Shown here piece by piece: positions 18,632-26,382 of a DNA stretch of 64,000 bases. The first letter of the stretch is position 1; each line of letters opens with the position of its first letter. The notes below the pieces were generated by a model. The model was given only the letters and a program-made list of their open reading frames with translations. It was not told the DNA's origin and searched no databases. The position numbers and the translations under genes are program-made. Source of the stretch: Ethanoligenens harbinense YUAN-3 (GTDB lineage: Bacteria > Bacillota > Clostridia > Oscillospirales > Ethanoligenentaceae); NCBI RefSeq assembly GCF_000178115.2, contig NC_014828.1, positions 581,501-645,500 on the forward strand, read 5' to 3'.

Positions 18632-19093
18632 TTAGCCTTCCAATTCTTTGATCATAAAGTCATACAGATTTTGGGGGGTGGTCTCATTTACAAGTTTTTG
18701 CACAAACGTCTCATCCATCAGTTTGCGGGACAATTTCGCCAACACTTCCAGGTGAAGGTTGTTCTTGTCGCCGGAGGGCATCACAAGCGCAATGGCGACT
18801 TTGACGGGCTCGTCATCAATCGCGTCCCAATCTACGGGCTCTTTAAACCGGATAATGGCGACGAAGGGGTTTTTCAATCCGCTGATTTTTGCATGAGGAA
18901 TCGCGATTCCGCCGCCGAAGCCAGTGGAATCCACTTCTTCCCGATCCATAAAAATTTTAAGAAGGGTGTCCTCTTTCACATTCCCATATGTCGAGCAAAG
19001 TTTGCTGACGGTTTTTACCGCATCGGTTTTTGAAGTGCTGGGTACCTCCACATCAAAAAATATGGATTCGGGTTTCAGTAAATTTTCAATCAT
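18632..19093 (-). CDS. PTS fructose-type EIIA
   Basis: 153 residues, with the active-site His67 in GFGGGIAIPHAKI, the EIIA-Fru/Mtl signature. It receives phosphate from HPr and passes it to Cys9 of the EIIB domain encoded downstream in the same operon (about 80 bp away). Confidence 0.92.
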   Translation of the reverse strand: MIENLLKPESIFFDVEVPSTSKTDAVKTVSKLCSTYGNVKEDTLLKIFMDREEVDSTGFGGGIAIPHAKISGLKNPFVAIIRFKEPVDWDAIDDEPVKVAIALVMPSGDKNNLHLEVLAKLSRKLMDETFVQKLVNETTPQNLYDFMIKELEG

Positions 19094-19155
19094 GTTTCAT
19101 TTACCCTTTCAAATTTATAATCAAAAAGCTCGAATTGCATCTTGCTTTTTGTACA

Positions 19156-21090
19156 CTAATATAACAGTTTTACAAATTCGTGCAAAAATTCCGCAGGGGG
19201 GATGTCGCCAACCTCCACGAGGAAATTTTCAAATTTTGTCTGAGTCAGCAGATGGTAAAAGAGTGAAAATGTGCTTTGCGAGCTTTTTAAAAGATCCGTT
19301 GAGCAGGCAAGCATAAAGGCATACTTTACTTTTGCGTCGCCCCATTCGACTTCTTTTGTAAGTCTGGCAATACACAGCTTCGTTTTCATTACATAGTGCG
19401 GATTGCCGTGAGGAGTGGCAATGGCTTGGTAGTCGGTCGAGGAAATTTCCTCTCTTTCTAAGACACTCTGCTTGTACTGCGAGGTTACAATTTGTTCCTT
19501 TTCGAGCCTTTCTGCCATTTTGGAGATGATTTCATATTTTGTCGCAACTTCCGACAGATCCAGAACGATGGCTTCCCGTATAATTTGCTTTAAGAAATCC
19601 TTTGATTTCTTATCTTCGATGAATTCCTGAAATTGCTTCAATTCAGATTGCTTCAGCGCTGGGGAAACGTAGATGACTTTTATACCGTTTGCTTCCAGCT
19701 TCTCGGTGGTGATGATCAGATCACAGTCGATTTTACCTGCTTGATTAAATTCCTGCAGGGAAAACAGATTGGTCACATCAATTTCAGGATACAGCTTTTC
19801 CACTTTTGCGCGGATAAGATTTGCTGCGGCAACGCCATAGTGGCAAATGACGACTGCTCGGATTTTTTCATATCCCATATACATCTGCTCGATCGCGTTC
19901 TGGAAATGTATGGTGAGATAGATCAGCTCATTGTCGGTTACGCACTTTCCATATTTGCTCAGGATCATCTGCGCCATAACCGTGGCCGCTTCAAATCCAA
20001 GCGGATACTCGCCTTTCATTTCATCCCAGCCGTAGTTGTTGCCGGCATAATGATTGTCGTTGGCCGAAAGGGTTGTGTGTATGTGCAGCGCCAAACCCTC
20101 AAGCAGTTTTTCATTGCCCGAAAAGTCAAGGGATAAGTGGTTTTTTATTTGGGCAAAGGAATCCAAAATAAACGGACGCATATCATTGACAATTTCTTGG
20201 CTGTTCAGTACATGCTGCTTTTTCAGGTTGATAAGCAAATAACACAGATAGTATTTTTCGTTTTTGGGTAAAGCAAGCTGCATCGCGCGGTCTGTTTCTT
20301 CGCTGAGGCTCATATATTGGCTGAAATAGGGAAGCTGTCTCATAATCGGCACGAAATCATCACCGATTTGTGTGTTTTCGGACAAACGTCTGTTTCGCGT
20401 CACAATAAGCTGATACAGAAACATCTGCCCGATTGCTTTGTCGGTGAACAGCAGGTTTTTTAATTGTTGAATATATGCCACGATTTTTAGAGCCTTTTCA
20501 ATGTCGCCGTGCGTAAAATACCGCATGATCGGAAAATGGATATTGTTGAAATTTTCCAGGCTCTCTTCAAAATCCAGTCCCTGTACATACGGGCTTACCA
20601 GCATTACAAATATTTCACGCCGCTTAAACTGTGAAGCAATGTATCGAAAACCGTAGTGCCTTAATGACTTCACTTCACTGCTGTATGTTTTTAGCAGGTC
20701 TTTCATTTGCTTTTCGACCAGGCTTTTGCTCACATACAGTTCGTCGGCGATATCCTGGAGCGTTAAAAATCCGGTATTCAAAACAAGCATCAATAGAATG
20801 CGTTTCTTTAATGGAAACTGAAGCAGCACGCCGGCTGAATTCATCAGCCGGGGTAGACGGGCCGGTTCGTTTATTTGAATTTGATTGTTTTTTTCTAAAT
20901 CAATTAAAATGTTGTAGTGGGAAAAAAGAGGCTTTAAATTTAATAGTTCTGTTTTGACGGTTTGTGGGGAGACTTTTAGAAATTCAGAGATGTATTTTAC
21001 TGTAGTGTTTGGTGAACTGTTGAGAATATGCAGAATTTTAAATTGCCTTTCTGTAATATTAAATTTTCCAGTAAAATCCACAAAAATCAT
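19156..21090 (-). CDS. PRD-domain transcriptional activator with EIIA-like domain
   Basis: 644 residues at the given ATG; GGGGG directly abuts it, and the GTG at 21081 has better spacing from AAGGGGG. Order: N-terminal HTH (TVKYISEFLKVSPQTVKTEL), a second HTH (TLQDIADELYVSKSLVEKQM), two PRD domains (about 170-380), an EIIB-Gat-like segment (AVVICHYGVAAANLIRAKV), and a C-terminal EIIA-Fru/Mtl-like domain with His in AIATPHGNPHYV. This is the MtlR/LicR architecture, in which PTS phosphorylation controls promoter activation. It heads the operon it presumably controls. Confidence 0.88.
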   Translation of the reverse strand: MIFVDFTGKFNITERQFKILHILNSSPNTTVKYISEFLKVSPQTVKTELLNLKPLFSHYNILIDLEKNNQIQINEPARLPRLMNSAGVLLQFPLKKRILLMLVLNTGFLTLQDIADELYVSKSLVEKQMKDLLKTYSSEVKSLRHYGFRYIASQFKRREIFVMLVSPYVQGLDFEESLENFNNIHFPIMRYFTHGDIEKALKIVAYIQQLKNLLFTDKAIGQMFLYQLIVTRNRRLSENTQIGDDFVPIMRQLPYFSQYMSLSEETDRAMQLALPKNEKYYLCYLLINLKKQHVLNSQEIVNDMRPFILDSFAQIKNHLSLDFSGNEKLLEGLALHIHTTLSANDNHYAGNNYGWDEMKGEYPLGFEAATVMAQMILSKYGKCVTDNELIYLTIHFQNAIEQMYMGYEKIRAVVICHYGVAAANLIRAKVEKLYPEIDVTNLFSLQEFNQAGKIDCDLIITTEKLEANGIKVIYVSPALKQSELKQFQEFIEDKKSKDFLKQIIREAIVLDLSEVATKYEIISKMAERLEKEQIVTSQYKQSVLEREEISSTDYQAIATPHGNPHYVMKTKLCIARLTKEVEWGDAKVKYAFMLACSTDLLKSSQSTFSLFYHLLTQTKFENFLVEVGDIPPAEFLHEFVKLLY

Positions 21091-21883
21091 CCCCCTTCTC
21101 TATTTAACAATATAGCATAGCTTCCTGCTCAATAAAACACATTGTATTTTTAGAGATTGCTAAAGTAATAAGACATATAATAAAATCCTATAGTAATTGT
21201 ACAATATTTATGTGCATTTTATACAATATTAGACTTGCAGAAACTTTGCGGGAGGCGGATCGGTGCTGCAATCATCCTGTGCGCGCGGCGGTATTGGTGC
21301 ATAAGACTTGATTTTTGATAATGTCGAGGGGGAATTCTGATGGCTGTCGTGAAATCGAGCAGATTGCCAGTGGATAGCTGCAAATGAGCTGGCCTGTCCT
21401 AGCGCGGGTGCTGTCCGGGGTTACATCCTGGCAGTCGGCATCCATGTTTAATATGGCAAAGACATCTTTCGATATGTAATCTTCAATCTGTTTTTTGAGT
21501 CGTGCGGATATGGTTTTTGCGGGATCGTTATGGAAAACAAACCCGGTTCATTCTATTTCGCGTAATTTGTCGGATGGCGCGCACCGTCGATTAAGTCTTG
21601 CTGGAATATTCAGCCTTGCGTGCTGTATTTATCCACAGAAAGAGAATCCCTGTTTTGTTGAAAGCGGCTGTGACGTGATCTGGACAGGCATGGATGGAAT
21701 GGAAAGCGGCTTGTTCCAAACGGAGGGAGCAGCGCATCTATGCCCGGCTGAAGAGCAATGCCCGGGGCTCGGCCTATCCGAAGAAAAGCCTGCGGGAAAA
21801 GAACGGCTCGCAAAAGGACGGTTCTTTTCCCGCAGGCTTTTCTATTTTACCAAGATCCATTGCGACAAATTTTGAAATAGTTA
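21091..21883. other. Intergenic region between divergent operons
   Basis: About 790 bp. Near the PRD regulator there is a direct repeat TACAATATT at 21200-21208 and 21222-21230, spaced 22 bp and a candidate operator. A large hairpin sits at 21782-21842. The open frame at 21495-21875 runs into that hairpin and has no motif, so it is not called. Confidence 0.45.
21782..21842 (+). terminator. Large 22-bp inverted repeat
   Basis: AGAAAAGCCTGCGGGAAAAG and its exact complement enclose a loop of about 16 bases, and the right arm ends in TTTTCT. It precedes the promoter of the NifX/ATPase cluster and would insulate it from upstream transcription. Confidence 0.6.
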
Positions 21884-21911
21884 TTGACATATGCCCAAAA
21901 CCGGGTACAAT
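21884..21911 (+). promoter_or_regulatory. Sigma-A-type promoter of the metal-cluster operon
   Basis: TTGACA at 21884-21889 and TACAAT at 21906-21911 with a 16-bp spacer, 46 bp before the first gene. ATATGCCC occurs within the spacer and again in GGGTATATGCCC at 21924-21935, a possible operator pair. Confidence 0.65.
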
Positions 21912-21956
21912 AGAATGTGTAATGGGTATATGCCCGTAACGAAAGGGGGCCTTGCG

Positions 21957-22235
21957 ATGCCGGCGGGAAATGGAAGAGGACCTGTGGACAGCAGAAGATG
22001 CACAGGCAGGCGAATGGGCGCTTGTTCCGGAAATTCTGTGACGACACATGGCGTGCGGTACGGCTGTGGCGCCCGTCTTTCCCAAAGACTGCGGGATGGC
22101 TCATGCCGGGTTACCTCAGTCATCGACCGAGATGCGTTGGCGGCCGAAAAGGAAATTTTAGAAAACAGGCTGAGACGGATCAATCAAAGGTTACATGCGG
22201 ATTTCGGTAAATCCATGGATCGGCCGAACGACTAA
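21957..22235 (+). CDS. DUF5320-like glycine-rich small protein
   Basis: 92 residues from the ATG preceded by GAAAGGGGG. The N-terminal pattern MPAGNGRGPVDSRRCTGRRMGACSG resembles the DUF5320 consensus (MPxGDGTGPxGxGPxTGRGxGxCxG), and the C-terminus (AAEKEILENRLRRINQRL) is a short coiled coil, as usual for that family. DUF5320 genes commonly sit with NifX-like proteins and Fe-S MinD ATPases, exactly as here. Function unknown. Confidence 0.65.
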   Translation: MPAGNGRGPVDSRRCTGRRMGACSGNSVTTHGVRYGCGARLSQRLRDGSCRVTSVIDRDALAAEKEILENRLRRINQRLHADFGKSMDRPND

Positions 22236-22259
22236 AAAGTGGAAAGGCAGGTTGGCGAA

Positions 22260-22622
22260 ATGAAAATAGCAATTCCGTCAGAAGGAAAAGAACTGGGGAG
22301 CCCGGTGTGCCGGTTCTTCGGCAGGACCTCATTTTTTATAATTGCGGATACGGATACGCTGGAATTTCAGGTGCTTGATAACGATGCATCGGCCGCACAG
22401 GGTGGGGCCGGTGTAAAAGCGGCTCAGACGGTAGCTGACAGCGGTGTGCAAGCCGTTGTTACTTTCCACTGTGGCGAAAATGCAGCCGAGGTGCTAGAGG
22501 GCGCAGACATAAAGCTATACAAGGCGGTTGCGGGAACAATAGCGGAATTGATTGAAAAATATAAAAATGGCGTCCTGCAGGAGCTCACAGAGATTCATCC
22601 GGGCTATCATGACCACGGCTGA
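22260..22622 (+). CDS. NifX/NifB-C family (dinitrogenase Fe-Mo cofactor-like) protein
   Basis: 120 residues (MKIAIPSEGKELGSPVCRFFGRTSFFIIADTDT...). The ribonuclease-H-like fold pattern and the GGAGVKAAQTVADSGVQAVVT segment are those of the NifX/NafY/ORP family, which binds metal-sulfur clusters. The tail ends in HPGYHDHG, a possible metal ligand set. No nitrogenase structural genes are in the window, so a nitrogen-fixation role is not implied. Confidence 0.85.
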   Translation: MKIAIPSEGKELGSPVCRFFGRTSFFIIADTDTLEFQVLDNDASAAQGGAGVKAAQTVADSGVQAVVTFHCGENAAEVLEGADIKLYKAVAGTIAELIEKYKNGVLQELTEIHPGYHDHG

Positions 22623-22747
22623 CAGATCTCAGACTGTTTTCAGACAGGTCGAAATCTGTTGGGGAAAACCCGTTTGCGTTTGGTGGAAAGTGAACGGGGG
22701 AACGGATGGGCTGCTATGCATTTTGAAGCGGCGGAATGGGGGACTAT

Positions 22748-23587
22748 ATGAGGATTGCCGTTTTGAGCGGCAAGGGAGGAACGGGAAAGACCTTTGTTTC
22801 GAGCAATTTGGCTGCGGCCATACAAGACTTCACCTACCTTGACTGCGATGTTGAAGAACCCAACGGACATCTCTTTTTAAAACCCAAAGTTATGAATGCA
22901 TGGACGGTATCCGTCCCGGTGCCTGAATTCGATGCTGAAAAATGCAGCGGATGCCGGAAATGTGTCGAGTTTTGCAGGTATCACGCTCTTGCTTTTATAA
23001 AAGGTAAGCCACGACTTTTCCCTGAAATCTGTCATTCCTGCGGCGGCTGCAGCCTGCTGTGTCCCTCCGGGGCCATTACAGAGACGGAACGGGCCATTGG
23101 CGTTATTGAGAAGGGCAATGCGGAAGGCGTTGCGGTGTTTACCGGTACGCTGCAAAACGGCGAGGCAACCGGCGTGCCAATTATCCGCAAACTGATCCGG
23201 TCAGCGCCAACAACAGGCAACGTTATCATTGACTGTCCACCGGGAAGCGCATGCGCCGTAATGGAGAGCATCGTAAACGCGGATTACTGTTTGCTGGTGG
23301 CGGAGCCAACGCGGTTTGGGCTGCATAATCTTTCGCTTGTGACGCAGCTCGTGCAGTTGTTTCAAAAGCAGTGCGGAATTGTTGTGAATAAGGCTGTCGG
23401 GGCAGAAGACCTGATTGAACAGTTCGCATCCACTCAACACATTCCGGTGTTATGTAAAATTCCCTATGATGCGCATCTCGGTGCTCTGAATGCCGAGGGG
23501 ATGCTGGCTGTAAAAGAGGAACGCTATAAGAAACTGTTTGTGAATCTTTATCACCGTATTCTTGAAGAAGCAGGGGGCGCAGCATGA
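22748..23587 (+). CDS. MinD/Mrp-like ATPase with two 4Fe-4S clusters (first copy)
   Basis: 279 residues from the ATG at 22748. Deviant Walker A SGKGGTGKT at residues 7-15, the DCDVEEPNGHLF switch, then an inserted ferredoxin domain with two CxxCxxCxxxC motifs (CSGCRKCVEFC, CHSCGGCSLLC), then DCPPGSAC and VAEPTRFGLHN. These ATPases pair with NifX-like proteins and are thought to insert or mobilise metal-sulfur clusters. The next gene, a paralogue, overlaps it by 4 bp. Confidence 0.9.
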   Translation: MRIAVLSGKGGTGKTFVSSNLAAAIQDFTYLDCDVEEPNGHLFLKPKVMNAWTVSVPVPEFDAEKCSGCRKCVEFCRYHALAFIKGKPRLFPEICHSCGGCSLLCPSGAITETERAIGVIEKGNAEGVAVFTGTLQNGEATGVPIIRKLIRSAPTTGNVIIDCPPGSACAVMESIVNADYCLLVAEPTRFGLHNLSLVTQLVQLFQKQCGIVVNKAVGAEDLIEQFASTQHIPVLCKIPYDAHLGALNAEGMLAVKEERYKKLFVNLYHRILEEAGGAA

Positions 23588-24459
23588 GGCAGCTTGTGAT
23601 CTTGAGCGGCAAAGGCGGAACCGGAAAAACGACGATTGCTTCCTCTTTTGTTCGTCTGGCCGAGCATAAAGTTTTTGCGGACTGCGATGTGGATGCGCCG
23701 AATCTCCATCAGATCTTCGGTTTCGGAAAAGTTCCAGAGGAAAAACCGTTTTACGGGCTGAACAAAGCGGTAAAGGACGATACGGTCTGTACAAACTGCG
23801 GAAAATGTGAAGCATTATGCCGGTTTGGCGCCATTGAAAACGGGAAGGTGAATCCCTACGCATGCGAGGGCTGCGGTGTTTGCGAAGCAGTTTGTCCCGC
23901 CAAAGATCGGGAAGGAAAAGCCGCAATCCGGTTGGAGGAAAGAGAATCCGGAAAAACCATGCTCTATAACGAAAATGGCCAAGTGTTTTCCACGGCCGAA
24001 CTGTTCATGGGTAATGGCGCTTCCGGGCGGTTGGTCACGGAGGTGCGCAGAAATCTTTTTCAGGCAGCTCGGGGTGAGAAATATGCGATCCTTGACGGGT
24101 CACCCGGCATCGGATGCCCGGTTATAGCGTCGGTAACAGGTGTCAGTATGGTTTTGGTCGTTGCCGAGCCGACCGTTTCCGGCATGCATGACATGAAACG
24201 AATTGTAGAGACCGCCCGCCGGTTTGGGACAAAGATTGCTGTATGCATCAATAAGTTTGATGTGAGCAACACCAACACCAATGCCATCAAAACATTCTGC
24301 GGAGAAGAAGAAATCCCAATGATCGGCCTGATCCCGTATGACCGCGCCGTGATTACAGCGGTTAACTCCGGCAAAGCGGTTGTGGATTATGAAGACAGTA
24401 TGGCGGGCCGCGCAATCCGAAAAATCTGGGAACGCGCAAAGAAAATGCTTGTAAGTTGA
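23584..24459 (+). CDS. MinD/Mrp-like ATPase with two 4Fe-4S clusters (second copy)
   Basis: 291 residues. Walker A SGKGGTGKT near residue 7, DCDVDAPNLHQIF, ferredoxin motifs CTNCGKCEALC and CEGCGVCEAVC, then DGSPGIGCPVIAS and VAEPTVSGMHDMKR. Tandem paralogues of this kind probably form a heterodimer. The overlap with the first copy (ATGA) implies coupled translation. Confidence 0.9.
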   Translation: MRQLVILSGKGGTGKTTIASSFVRLAEHKVFADCDVDAPNLHQIFGFGKVPEEKPFYGLNKAVKDDTVCTNCGKCEALCRFGAIENGKVNPYACEGCGVCEAVCPAKDREGKAAIRLEERESGKTMLYNENGQVFSTAELFMGNGASGRLVTEVRRNLFQAARGEKYAILDGSPGIGCPVIASVTGVSMVLVVAEPTVSGMHDMKRIVETARRFGTKIAVCINKFDVSNTNTNAIKTFCGEEEIPMIGLIPYDRAVITAVNSGKAVVDYEDSMAGRAIRKIWERAKKMLVS

Positions 24460-24469
24460 GGAGACCCAT

Positions 24470-24889
24470 ATGATTACGGAAACGAAACTGATTGTCCGAT
24501 ATGCCGAGACAGATCAAATGGGTATCGTGCACCACGCGGTCTACCCGATTTGGTTTGAAGCGGCGAGGACGGATTTTTTGAAACAGGCGGGCATGTCGTA
24601 TTCTAAAATGGAGGCGGACGGTCTGCTTCTGCCCCTTGCTGAAATGCATTGCCGTTTTAAAGCGTCGGCTCATTATGAGGATGAGATCGTCGTCAAGACG
24701 GAAATTAAAAAAATGACCTATGCGAAAGTGGTTTTTGAATACAAAGTCTATAGAGAGGCTGATCGCCGGCTTCTGGTGGAAGGCGGTACGGTTCATGCTT
24801 GCACGGACAGGTCACTTAAACCAATCAATGTGGCCAAAAGCTTTCCGGAGCTTTATCAGGCAATATATACTTTATCGACGAAGGAGTAG
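24470..24889 (+). CDS. YbgC-type hotdog acyl-CoA thioesterase
   Basis: 139 residues. The 4HBT signature RYAETDQMGIVHHAVYPIWFEAARTDFL (catalytic Asp in ETDQMG) opens the protein, and the hotdog strand motif RLLVEGGTVHACTDR follows. It hydrolyses acyl-CoA thioesters. It lies 10 bp after the ATPase gene and 7 bp before a NifX-like gene; its link to metal-cluster chemistry is unclear and may be a chance insertion in the operon. Confidence 0.87.
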   Translation: MITETKLIVRYAETDQMGIVHHAVYPIWFEAARTDFLKQAGMSYSKMEADGLLLPLAEMHCRFKASAHYEDEIVVKTEIKKMTYAKVVFEYKVYREADRRLLVEGGTVHACTDRSLKPINVAKSFPELYQAIYTLSTKE

Positions 24890-24895
24890 AATAGT

Positions 24896-25264
24896 ATGAA
24901 AATTGCAGTAGCGTGTGATGGCAAAAATGTTTCCGGGCATTTTGGACATTGCGAAGGATTCGAACTGTTTACAGAAGATGGAGGTAACATTACCGAATGC
25001 AAATTCTATCAGAATCCGGGTCATAAGCCGGGTTTCCTTCCTAATTATTTAAACGATCTCGGCACCAATACCATTATTGCCGGAGGCATCGGTGGGGGCG
25101 CCATCGAAATTTTTAACGAAAAAAACATCGAAGTGATTGCGGGTGCCCGGGGCGATGCAGCAGAGGCGGTTGAACAGTATTTGAAAGGCCAGTTGAAATC
25201 GACCGGCAGCGTCTGTCACGAGCATGAGTTTGAAAGCACCTGTGAAGAACACGACCAGCATTGA
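24896..25264 (+). CDS. NifX/NifB-C family protein (second copy)
   Basis: 122 residues (MKIAVACDGKNVSGHFGHCEGFELF...). The HFGHC motif and TNTIIAGGIGGGAIEIFNEKNIEVIAGARGDAAEAVEQYLKG match the ORP/MTH1175 type. The C-terminus is rich in His, Cys and Glu (CHEHEFESTCEEHDQH), a plausible metal-handling tail. It differs from the copy at 22260, so the two may be partners rather than duplicates. Confidence 0.87.
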   Translation: MKIAVACDGKNVSGHFGHCEGFELFTEDGGNITECKFYQNPGHKPGFLPNYLNDLGTNTIIAGGIGGGAIEIFNEKNIEVIAGARGDAAEAVEQYLKGQLKSTGSVCHEHEFESTCEEHDQH

Positions 25265-25359
25265 TTTCAAATTGGCAGGGCGGGTGTTGCAGCCTGCTCT
25301 GCCAATTTGTTTTGCGGTTTTTCGTGTATGCTCATGTACTGAATGTTCCAGGAGGAGTT

Positions 25360-26205
25360 ATGCTCGACTTTCAAATTCTCACGGATAATATCGTGAACCG
25401 TCCGCATCTGCTTGCAGAGCACGGTTTGTCCTTGTGGATCAGGGATGATGATAAACAAATTCTTTTTGACACCGGCCAAACGTCGGTTTTTCTGCAAAAT
25501 GCCTTATCCCTGGGTATACCGATACAGAACGCGGATGCCATTGTATTAAGCCACGGGCATTACGATCATTGCGGTGGAGTGGTCAGCTATCCGTTTGGAG
25601 ACAGTAAAACAAAACTGTATATCGGGTCCAATGCCTTTGAAACGAAGCTTTCGGTAAAGGGCGGCGCCATCCGAAATATTGGAATACCCTGGGGACGCGC
25701 GTTTTTTGACAGAGTGGGAGATCGGATAGTTGAAATAAAAAATGGTGATGAGATATTCACTGGAATCCACGTGCTTGGGGGAATCGCCCGGTATAACGAT
25801 TATGAAAAGGTGTCCGAATGCTTTTACACGGAGAGGGACGGCCAGAAGAGCAGAGACACGATGGAGGATGAACAACTGCTGGTGATGGAAAGAAAAGACC
25901 GCTTGGCGGTCTTTTCGGGTTGCAGCCACAAAGGCGTCATCAACTGTGTGGAGCATGTGCGAACAAAATTTCCTGGAAAAAGAATACATACTCTGGTTGC
26001 GGGCATGCATTTGCAAGGCGTCAGTAAAGAAAGATTGGATGCCACCATCGAGTATTTTGTAAATTCTGAAATAGAACGCATAATACCGTTGCATTGCACG
26101 GGAATAGAACCGATCTGTGAACTGAAAAGGGCGCTGCAGGATCGGTGCCTGATTTGCGCGGTTGGCGACCGCATCGTCATAGATGAAGGAACAAGATGGG
26201 TTTGA
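25360..26205 (+). CDS. MBL-fold metallohydrolase
   Basis: 281 residues; GGAGGAG at 25351-25357 sets the ATG at 25360, so the longer frame from 25261 is not used. The beta-lactamase metal motif is HGHYDHCGG, with later ligands in SGCSHKGVIN and GMHLQG. This is the DHPPS-like MBL group often found beside NifX/MinD clusters. It ends the operon. Confidence 0.86.
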   Translation: MLDFQILTDNIVNRPHLLAEHGLSLWIRDDDKQILFDTGQTSVFLQNALSLGIPIQNADAIVLSHGHYDHCGGVVSYPFGDSKTKLYIGSNAFETKLSVKGGAIRNIGIPWGRAFFDRVGDRIVEIKNGDEIFTGIHVLGGIARYNDYEKVSECFYTERDGQKSRDTMEDEQLLVMERKDRLAVFSGCSHKGVINCVEHVRTKFPGKRIHTLVAGMHLQGVSKERLDATIEYFVNSEIERIIPLHCTGIEPICELKRALQDRCLICAVGDRIVIDEGTRWV

Positions 26206-26232
26206 TCGCAGGCATATCTGTCTGCAATCAAA

Positions 26233-26282
26233 AGACGGTCATCCACGTGCCTGTGCGCGTGGATGACCGTCTCATGTTTTTT
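26233..26282 (+). terminator. Bidirectional terminator
   Basis: AGACGGTCATCCACG pairs with CGTGGATGACCGTCT over a 10-base loop. The plus side continues CATGTTTTTTAT and the minus side TTTTGATT, so it can end both the MBL operon and the convergent aldehyde dehydrogenase transcript. Confidence 0.8.
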
Positions 26283-26382
26283 ATCCCAATACGGACTTTG
26301 CACAGCGCATGGGATCAATTCAAAAAGTCAGGATCATTCAGAACAAATGCCAATGATTTTTATATTTGATTTGCGTCTGTTA

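Noticed and set aside
21495-21875. 126-codon open frame
   Set aside because: It overlaps the 22-bp terminator-like repeat and lacks a ribosome site and known motifs.
22260-25264. Nitrogen fixation gene cluster
   Set aside because: NifX-like proteins alone do not indicate nitrogenase; no nifHDKEN genes occur, and the set matches orange-protein-type loci better.
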